The translations under genes and the position numbers were made by a program. Of a DNA stretch of 38,915 bases, positions 34,094-38,915 are shown one piece after another. The stretch is taken from assembly GCA_030691545.1 (NCBI GenBank), contig JAUYEE010000358.1, positions 1-38,915 of the forward strand, given 5' to 3'. This stretch comes from a bacterium (lineage in GTDB: Bacteria > Auribacterota > JABMQX01). Positions within the stretch are counted from its first letter, which is position 1; each line of letters starts with the position of its first letter. A model generated the notes under the pieces. The model made no database searches. It saw nothing but the letters and a program-made list of their open reading frames with translations, and was not told where the DNA came from.

Positions 34094-34257
34094 TCCTTCC
34101 CTTTATACCTGTGCAGAAATCCCTCCACGAACCGGCAGGCGGGCTTCTCGGCTAAATGGACTCATCGGTAATACGTCGGGGAACGTCGCCCCTTTCCGCA
34201 ACAGCCCTGAAGGGGCGCAACACAGCTCCTGAAATACAACGACACCCGAAAAAGGTC

Positions 34258-34286
34258 TTGACAGGAGAGAATCGAAGCCCGAAAAT
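34258..34286 (+). promoter_or_regulatory. Promoter of the tRNA-Gly gene
   Basis: TTGACA at 34258-34263, 17-base spacer, GAAAAT at 34281-34286. The mature tRNA starts 13 bases later. A perfect -35 and ideal spacing with a weaker -10. Confidence 0.65.
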
Positions 34287-34298
34287 ATTGCACCGAAA

Positions 34299-34371
34299 GC
34301 GAGCGTAACTCAGTCGGTAGAGTCCTTGCTTCCCAAGCAAGTGGTCGTGGGTTCGACTCCCATCGCTCGCT
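34299..34371 (+). tRNA. tRNA-Gly (anticodon CCC)
   Basis: 73 bases. Acceptor stem GCGAGCG / CGCTCGC with discriminator T; D arm with ACTCAGTCGGTAGAGT; anticodon stem CTTGC / GCAAG around loop TTCCCAA (anticodon CCC, codon GGG); T arm GTGGG-TTCGACT-CCCAT. CCA is not encoded. It lies between decayed mobile DNA and two membrane/lipoprotein genes, and its 3' end is echoed 2.1 kb downstream. Confidence 0.95.
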
Positions 34372-34405
34372 TCTTATTGCAGTGCAAGGGGTTAGGGAGC
34401 GAGTC

Positions 34406-34579
34406 TTGACAGAGAGAGATCGCAGGCTCCTTCAGCAGCTATACAAGGCGATGTTAGAGATCAGACGGACCAGGGCCCCGTCAACCGCACAGACCAGCAG
34501 ATTCCTTCGGATACGGGACGAGCTCTGCCAGACGGTGGAAGGATCTGAGCTATTCCGCGCCGTCTGCCCCGGGTCCTAA
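34406..34579 (+). CDS. Possible small helical protein
   Basis: 57 residues from TTG at 34406 with AGGGAG six bases upstream. The translation TERDRRLLQQLYKAMLEIRR... then SRFLRIRDELCQTVEGSELF is amphipathic and free of the repeat-like composition of shadow frames. No family recognised. It starts 35 bases after tRNA-Gly and could also be chance. Confidence 0.35.
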   Translation: MTERDRRLLQQLYKAMLEIRRTRAPSTAQTSRFLRIRDELCQTVEGSELFRAVCPGS

Positions 34580-34704
34580 GGCGGGCTGTCGCTTCTGCAA
34601 GGCTCGTAGCCGCGTATTTCAGCGATGACCGCTATGATTCCTGCCCGCGATGACTAAGGCCCCCGGACCCATGGCAGGAACAGCGGGAAGGAGGGACGGA
34701 AGAA

Positions 34705-35322
34705 ATGAAGCGCTGTCCCCGGTGCCGCAAGGAGTACTATGACCCGCTGGACCTGGTCTGCATGGAATGCGGAGTCGCCCTTGCGGCGAGCCCTGTCATG
34801 ACGCCTCCCGCCGAAACATCCCCGCGCGTCTCTGAAGACTCGGTCCAGCGTTCCCCCGCCTTGTCTCGGGAAGCAGCTCAGATTCTTGCCATCGTGGGGG
34901 GCCTCATTTTTATCATCGGTATCTTCTCACCGATCATCAGCCTTCCCGGGGGAAGCACGGTCAACTCCCTGAAGGACGGACGGGGAGACGGCATAATATT
35001 TCTCCCGCTTGCCATCTGCGCCTTACTTTGCTCGGCGGCAATGATCAGATCCGGGGTCGTGATTTCCGCTGCTGTTTCACTGGTGGGGGTTCTTGTTGAC
35101 CTGTACGCCGCGGCTTCCAACCTTGCAGCGCTCAAGGAGAAGTTCAGCGAAGAAATGGCGGAGAGCCCTCTCAACGGCCTTGCCCGGACCTATGCCGAGG
35201 GTGTTCAACTTCAGTGGGGCTGGGGACTTCTAATAGCGGGTCCGGCGTTAATGCTAATCGCCGCTGACTTCTTCAAGAAGCGCAGGCCTCACTCAGCGGC
35301 GGACGTGCACCGGAACGGGTAG
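34705..35322 (+). CDS. Zinc-ribbon membrane protein
   Basis: 205 residues. N-terminal zinc ribbon MKRCPRCRKEYYD...LVCMECG (C4, C7, C19, C22), a Pro/Ser-rich linker to about residue 55, then four hydrophobic stretches (about 61-80, 97-112, 117-135 and 173-190) that look like membrane helices. AGGAGG lies about 11 bases upstream. Zinc-ribbon plus small membrane domain proteins are common and mostly uncharacterised. The lipoprotein gene follows 18 bases after its stop, so the two may be co-transcribed. Confidence 0.85.
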   Translation: MKRCPRCRKEYYDPLDLVCMECGVALAASPVMTPPAETSPRVSEDSVQRSPALSREAAQILAIVGGLIFIIGIFSPIISLPGGSTVNSLKDGRGDGIIFLPLAICALLCSAAMIRSGVVISAAVSLVGVLVDLYAAASNLAALKEKFSEEMAESPLNGLARTYAEGVQLQWGWGLLIAGPALMLIAADFFKKRRPHSAADVHRNG

Positions 35323-35340
35323 AAGAAGGACCGGACAACC

Positions 35341-36156
35341 ATGAATACGAATCCGATTGAGCGGGTGGCTGGTCTTGTTCTCCTCGCGCTTCTCACGGCC
35401 GGATGTGATAATCCCTCATACGAAGGCGCGGACGAACCGGATAGTTCGTATCCTCCACAATCAACCGAGCCCGATCTTTCCAAGAACGCGGCCCGCCGAG
35501 TAGCTTCTCCCTGGATTGACCCGTACGAACTCCGAGTAGGCGCGATATATCGTGTGTCCAAAGATACTCCGCTTATGCCGGAATTTGAGCCCAGGGACCC
35601 CCTCCGCGCCCTTGAGGGCATGAAGACTATCCGAGCCGGTGGCTCGGTCAGGATTCTTTCCATGCGCATGAAGCGCTCCTACCCGTGGTATTATGTGACC
35701 CTTACGGACCGGGCGGGACAGGCACATACCGGATGGATCAATAGCATCGCACTCGCCGGCCAATCCCTTGAACAGGATTCCCGTAGCTCGCAAACGGAAG
35801 AAGGACTTTCACCTCCTCGCTCATCCCAGACCATTGACCCCAACCGATACCTCAGGATCATTTCTCATCGTTCGTACCATGACTCCACGACTGTGGGCAC
35901 CATTCTTCCGCCTCCCGGGATCCTCCATATTGTAGGGGAGGTCAGCAACGATGGGTCGCAGACGATCAGGGGGGTCAAAGTCGGCGCGCGCTGCTACAAC
36001 CGAAATGGAAACATCTTGGGTACTGGGTCTGCGTACGCCGAGCCCGCGGACATTCCGGCCCATGGGTCGGCCTCGTTCAACATCCTTGTTATCGAGCCCG
36101 AAGTTTACCGACAGACGGCTCGCTACAAACTCGAGATCATTGGCGCGCAGGAGTAG
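35341..36156 (+). CDS. Lipoprotein with SH3-like and FxLYD-like domains
   Basis: 271 residues. Lipoprotein signal with lipobox LTAG-C22. A Ser/Pro-rich stretch follows, then a possible SH3-like domain (about 65-140, GAIYRVSKDTPLMP to GWINSIAL), a second linker, and a C-terminal FxLYD-type beta-sandwich (about 190-265: GILHIVGEVSNDGSQTIRGV to PAHGSASFNILV). Proteins of this build are anchored in an envelope membrane and are usually binding modules. It is the last gene before a repeat-rich gap. Confidence 0.85.
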   Translation: MNTNPIERVAGLVLLALLTAGCDNPSYEGADEPDSSYPPQSTEPDLSKNAARRVASPWIDPYELRVGAIYRVSKDTPLMPEFEPRDPLRALEGMKTIRAGGSVRILSMRMKRSYPWYYVTLTDRAGQAHTGWINSIALAGQSLEQDSRSSQTEEGLSPPRSSQTIDPNRYLRIISHRSYHDSTTVGTILPPPGILHIVGEVSNDGSQTIRGVKVGARCYNRNGNILGTGSAYAEPADIPAHGSASFNILVIEPEVYRQTARYKLEIIGAQE

Positions 36157-36483
36157 GAAAAAGTTTTTCTGCGTTGTCCTGCGCGCGCCCGGCCAAAGGG
36201 CCGGCAGCCAGATAGGCCGCCAAAGCGCATCCCATTCTCATTCGGCGCGCTGAACCAGACCCGTCGCGTGATCCCTCGGCAGAGAAGGGAGTCCGAACTG
36301 CCGTCGGAACAACCCCGCGCGACGCTCCTAAGGTGGAAATACCTCGCCACCGCAGCCGGGACCACGTTACCCCCACAACTCGAGCGCACGTTCAGGCCCG
36401 CAATACGTGTGTCTGACACGTCGCCCCTCTTTGCGCGTATCCTCCGCGTCGCGCCCGCGCGCTGCCACTGGCAACACGGCCCC

Positions 36484-36505
36484 AGTTCGAATCCCACCGC
36501 TCGCT
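36484..36505 (+). other. Scar of a tRNA 3' end
   Basis: GTTCGAATCCCACCGCTCGCT matches GTTCGACTCCCATCGCTCGCT at the end of tRNA-Gly (34351-34371) at 19 of 21 positions. The bases before it do not form the rest of a tRNA. Such partial copies arise when elements integrate at tRNA ends, but no intact integrase lies between the two. Confidence 0.5.
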
Positions 36506-36697
36506 CTTTCTCTTCCCGCCCCACGGGGACACCGCTTCCCATCCTTCGTGTGCTTCGTGCTCTTCGTGGTTTTCTGCCATGGGTTCATTGGCATTACCGC
36601 GCACCACGAAGGTCTGCAAGGCGGTCGCTGAGAACGCGTGAATGAGCGATTCCGGGGCAGAAACCTCGCTCAGACATCCCCTTTCATGGTATCCTTC

Positions 36698-36781
36698 CCT
36701 GGCCGTTCAGGCGCACCGTATGCACAAGCGCGCGCAGTCCACGGGGCCGGGTCCCGCGCCTGTGCGCGCAGGCGGGCAGGC
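36698..36781 (+). repeat. 84-bp miniature element, copy 8
   Basis: CCTGGCCG to CGGGCAGGC, exactly 84 bases. Closest to the copy at 8530, sharing AGCGCGC(A/G)CAGTCCAC and CCGGGTCC in register. The internal inverted repeat is kept as CGCGCGCA / TGTGCGCG with one G-T pair. It ends 26 bases before the ECF sigma gene. Confidence 0.92.
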
Positions 36782-36807
36782 CGGCCACGGAGAGGCAGTC
36801 GCTTTTC

Positions 36808-37467
36808 ATGAACAAAACGGAAATTGCGTCGTTTAATCCTACTGAAGACACGAAACGAGAACCTGATTCCATGACGGAGACCGATGAGGTTCTAATCCGC
36901 CGATGTCGTCGGGGAGACGAGCGCTCTTTTGACATCCTGTTCGAGAGGTACAAGGCGAGGATTTACACGTTTATCCTGCGGTTCCTGAGGGACCCGAAGA
37001 CCGCCGAGGATGTGTTCCAGGAGACGTTCATCCGGGTGTTCCGAAAGGCGCGGCATTTTCGGCAGCAGGCGAAGTTCTCAACGTGGCTTTATACGATTGC
37101 CGCAAACCTTTGCAGGGACGAGCTGAAGAGGAGAAAGCGGCGGCAGAACATCTCCCTTGATGAACCGCTGATGGACAATGGACACGAGGGACGCGTCGTC
37201 GGGAGGATCGAAACCACGGCGGCTCTCACGAACGGGCCGCGAGCTGAAGCCGAGAAGCGGGAGATCGGACGGGTTGTTTTTTCGGCCCTCGAGGAGCTGC
37301 CAGAGAACGCTAAGCAGGTGATTGAGTTGCACATGATTCACGGGCTGCGATACAGGGAAGTCGCCGAAATACTCGGATGCCCCATTGGCACCGTTCAATC
37401 GAGAATGCATAACGCCGTTCAGCAGCTTCGCAAAAAAGTGCGAGCGAAACTCAGGAGGCCGGTTTAG
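36808..37467 (+). CDS. ECF-type RNA polymerase sigma factor
   Basis: 219 residues from ATG 36808 (ATG 36871 also fits and starts MTETDEVLIRR). Region 2 spans about 28-95 with FDILFERYKARIYTF, DPKTAEDVFQETFIRVFR and FSTWLYTIAANLCRDELKRR; region 4 spans about 155-210 with ALEELPENAKQVIELHMIHG and a helix-turn-helix (YREVAEILGCPIGTVQSRMH). No region 3 is present. It directs RNA polymerase to a dedicated promoter set. The anti-sigma gene follows 97 bases later, and the next gene is GspC-like, so secretion genes may be targets. Confidence 0.95.
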   Translation: MNKTEIASFNPTEDTKREPDSMTETDEVLIRRCRRGDERSFDILFERYKARIYTFILRFLRDPKTAEDVFQETFIRVFRKARHFRQQAKFSTWLYTIAANLCRDELKRRKRRQNISLDEPLMDNGHEGRVVGRIETTAALTNGPRAEAEKREIGRVVFSALEELPENAKQVIELHMIHGLRYREVAEILGCPIGTVQSRMHNAVQQLRKKVRAKLRRPV

Positions 37468-37564
37468 CCGCCCGGAGAGAGGATTATTTTGACCGCCGCG
37501 TCCTCATATATTGATTCGAAAAGTCTCTTCCAGGCGGCACGAAGGAAGTTGTTGAGGTGCTACC

Positions 37565-38296
37565 ATGAACCGCATGTGTGAAAAGATGGAAGAGCTCATC
37601 ATTGACTATGCCCTGAATGAGCTGGAGGAATCCGAAAAGCACACTGTCGAGCAACACGTTCAGGCTTGCTCGGAGTGCGCGCAACTCCTGGAGGAGACCC
37701 GGAGCATTGCCTCAGGCGTGTCGCGGTGCGAAATGGTCGAACCCTCCGTATCCGCGTGCGAATTGGTGAAGTGGAGCGTTCGCCAGCAACTTCACGGCAA
37801 ACGCAGAGTCCTTTCTCATGTGAGGGATGTGGCATCTTCTCTTGTGCGGCGGCCTGCTTTCGCGGTGGGCTCCGCGTTGGTAGCGGTTGCTGCAATAATG
37901 CTCCTTCTTTTCCTGCCCGGTCCTCAAGATGTGAGCCAGCGAGGTGAGAAAAATGTGGGCGTCGTGAAGGTCGGCGAGGCGATGAAGCCTCTTCGGACTT
38001 ATCTTTCCGAATGCGCTGGGTTTCTTGATATGGCTTCCCGAGCGGATGCTGCGGAGGCCCTTTCTGTCCAGGGGCGCGAGCAGTGGGTCCATCTCAAAGG
38101 CCAGGCAATGTACCTGCGGGAGCAGACAAGCTTTCGACAGTACGACGCTTTTCTGAGCGACCTGGAGAGCCTGTTCGGAATGCTCGAAGCCCGGCGCGGA
38201 GGATTTACCTGGGAGGATGTCAAGGAGATAAGGGCACTCATCTCGCAGAAGAGGCTGGCGGAACGGGTGAACAGGTTCCTGAAAGCGTGGAGATGA
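37565..38296 (+). CDS. Membrane anti-sigma factor with zinc-finger (zf-HC2) N-terminus
   Basis: 243 residues. The N-terminal domain carries the HVQACSECAQLLEE motif (H31, C35, C38) of zinc-binding anti-sigma factors, after a helix from LIIDYALNELEESEKHTVEQ. A second cluster of Cys at C55 and C64 is present. One membrane helix spans about 99-118 and the C-terminal part (about 125-243) is helical and outside the membrane. It should bind the ECF sigma factor encoded just upstream and release it on an envelope signal. Confidence 0.88.
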   Translation: MNRMCEKMEELIIDYALNELEESEKHTVEQHVQACSECAQLLEETRSIASGVSRCEMVEPSVSACELVKWSVRQQLHGKRRVLSHVRDVASSLVRRPAFAVGSALVAVAAIMLLLFLPGPQDVSQRGEKNVGVVKVGEAMKPLRTYLSECAGFLDMASRADAAEALSVQGREQWVHLKGQAMYLREQTSFRQYDAFLSDLESLFGMLEARRGGFTWEDVKEIRALISQKRLAERVNRFLKAWR

Positions 38297-38310
38297 TTCA
38301 GAGGAAGAGA

Positions 38311-38335
38311 ATCCCGCAGGGCGGGATAGTTTTTG
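38311..38335 (+). terminator. Hairpin with U-tract between the anti-sigma and GspC-like genes
   Basis: Perfect 7-bp stem ATCCCGC / GCGGGAT with a three-base loop, followed by AGTTTTT. It could end the sigma/anti-sigma message or partly attenuate read-through into the GspC-like gene, whose ribosome site begins right after the T-run. Confidence 0.5.
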
Positions 38336-38348
38336 GAGGAGCGGAGAA

Positions 38349-38915
38349 GTGGCGAAGCGGTTGACTAAGAAAAACATCACGATATTGAACCTGGTTCTTT
38401 TTGGGCTCCTTCTAATAACGCTTGCGGCCGTCGCGGTCCCGTATCTGAAAAGCGAGCGGATTGAGCCCACATCCCAGGTTACCAGGGAGCCAGCAAGCAC
38501 GGGAATTGCGGAAAGCGAGGCCCCCCTTTCCGACGCCCGAAGGGAAGAGCAACTGGCGAGGGTCATAGACCGGGACATTTTTGACGCGCACCTGGTCCAG
38601 GAGAAGCCGGTCGTAATCACTCCGCCTCCCCCGCTCCAGTGGACGTTGGTCGGCGTGACGAGCATCAATAGGGAACCGGTGGCAATCATACGTGACATGA
38701 AGGTGAGAACCCCAACCGGGCAGCAAGAGCACATGGTCCGGGAAGGGGACGAAGTCGAAGGCTATTTCGGCGTCCGGATAACCAGCATCGGGATCAATCC
38801 GCCATCAGTCACCTACAATCGGCCGGGTGTAGGGGACGAGACGCTTACAATGGAGACAACCGCCACCGGCGCGCCGGGGTCCACGAGAGACCAATGGGCG
38901 GAAACCATTCGCGCG
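38349..38915 (+). CDS. GspC/PilP-like secretion protein (C-terminus beyond window)
   Basis: 189 codons are visible from GTG 38349, with GGAGGA eight bases upstream. Short cytoplasmic start (MAKRLTKKN), one membrane helix (about 10-32), a Pro/Ser-rich linker, then ARVIDRDIFDAHLVQEKP and a beta domain LQWTLVGVTSINREPVAIIR...REGDEVEGYFGVRITSIG, the layout of the homology region of GspC or of PilP. It links the inner-membrane platform to the outer-membrane secretin. Its place after the sigma pair suggests the start of a type II secretion operon that continues outside the window. Confidence 0.85.
   Translation, partial: MAKRLTKKNITILNLVLFGLLLITLAAVAVPYLKSERIEPTSQVTREPASTGIAESEAPLSDARREEQLARVIDRDIFDAHLVQEKPVVITPPPPLQWTLVGVTSINREPVAIIRDMKVRTPTGQQEHMVREGDEVEGYFGVRITSIGINPPSVTYNRPGVGDETLTMETTATGAPGSTRDQWAETIRA

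Larger units (their letters stand above)
36157..36807. other. Repeat-rich gap with tRNA scar and element copy
   Basis: About 650 bases without a gene. It holds the tRNA 3'-end scar (36484-36505), a CCTTCGTGTGCTTCGTGCTC repeat with TTCGTGGTTTTCTGCC (36541-36579), and the 84-bp element copy at 36698. Short frames, including one of 64 codons through the element, are not convincing genes. Confidence 0.6.

Noticed and set aside
36331..36360. Short resemblance to a conserved 23S rRNA stretch (CCTAAGGTGGAAATACCT)
   Set aside because: The match is limited to scattered bases and the surroundings do not fit rRNA.
36642..36836. 64-codon open frame through element copy 8
   Set aside because: It consists largely of element sequence and overlaps the sigma gene; the KRAQST peptide it shares with the kinase tail is explained by the element.
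1..38915. CRISPR arrays, rRNA, riboswitches
   Set aside because: No regular direct-repeat arrays, rRNA segments or recognisable riboswitch folds were seen, including upstream of the que genes.

Overview
The window looks like a piece of the chromosome of an uncultured, GC-rich, Gram-negative bacterium. The gene mix (carboxypeptidase-regulatory and LamG repeat proteins, a ceramidase-like secreted enzyme, type II secretion parts, a 2-hydroxyacyl-CoA dehydratase-type activase pair, many dispersed intergenic repeats) would suit a Planctomycetota/Hydrogenedentota/Sumerlaeota-like lineage. That placement is inference; no rRNA or other marker settles it.

Layout. 1-8.5 kb, mostly minus strand: a large secreted repeat protein cut by the window edge, a membrane GGDEF protein with a degenerate active site, a plus-strand CheY-like receiver, then a type II secretion/pilus cluster (lectin-fused pseudopilin, zinc-finger membrane protein, GspE-type ATPase). 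8.5-10.8 kb: a hybrid histidine kinase whose kinase end has been replaced by repeat-rich non-coding DNA. 10.8-14.6 kb: a two-gene restriction-modification-like island (GHKL ATPase fused to a PD-(D/E)XK-like nuclease, plus a DNA methyltransferase). 14.7-23.7 kb: housekeeping minus-strand genes (mtlD, zinc-ribbon protein, nadD, obgE, a phosphohexomutase, an HgdC/HgdB-like pair, queC-queE-queD). 24.2-32.8 kb: an exported amidohydrolase, a 1607-residue secreted multidomain protein and a ceramidase-like protein. 33.2-36.8 kb: decayed mobile DNA (integrase relic, cupin gene, attC-like palindrome), tRNA-Gly, a zinc-ribbon membrane protein, a lipoprotein and a tRNA 3'-end scar. 36.8-38.9 kb: ECF sigma factor, anti-sigma factor and the start of a GspC-like protein.

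The most unusual content is a family of miniature elements that I do not recognise. Nine copies share exact ends, CCTGGCCG at one side and CGGGCAGGC at the other. Eight copies are exactly 84 bp long although their interiors differ greatly; the ninth is a 24-bp version made of the ends plus 7 bp. 84 bp is 28 codons, and two copies lie in open reading frame inside protein genes: one in the middle of nadD, one in the tail of the hybrid kinase. Removing the 84 bp restores a normal NadD sequence, and at three other sites it restores an uninterrupted simple repeat. The copies therefore look like clean, frame-preserving insertions, placed mainly between a C and a G. In concept this resembles the protein-embedded palindromic elements of Rickettsia, but the sequence is different.
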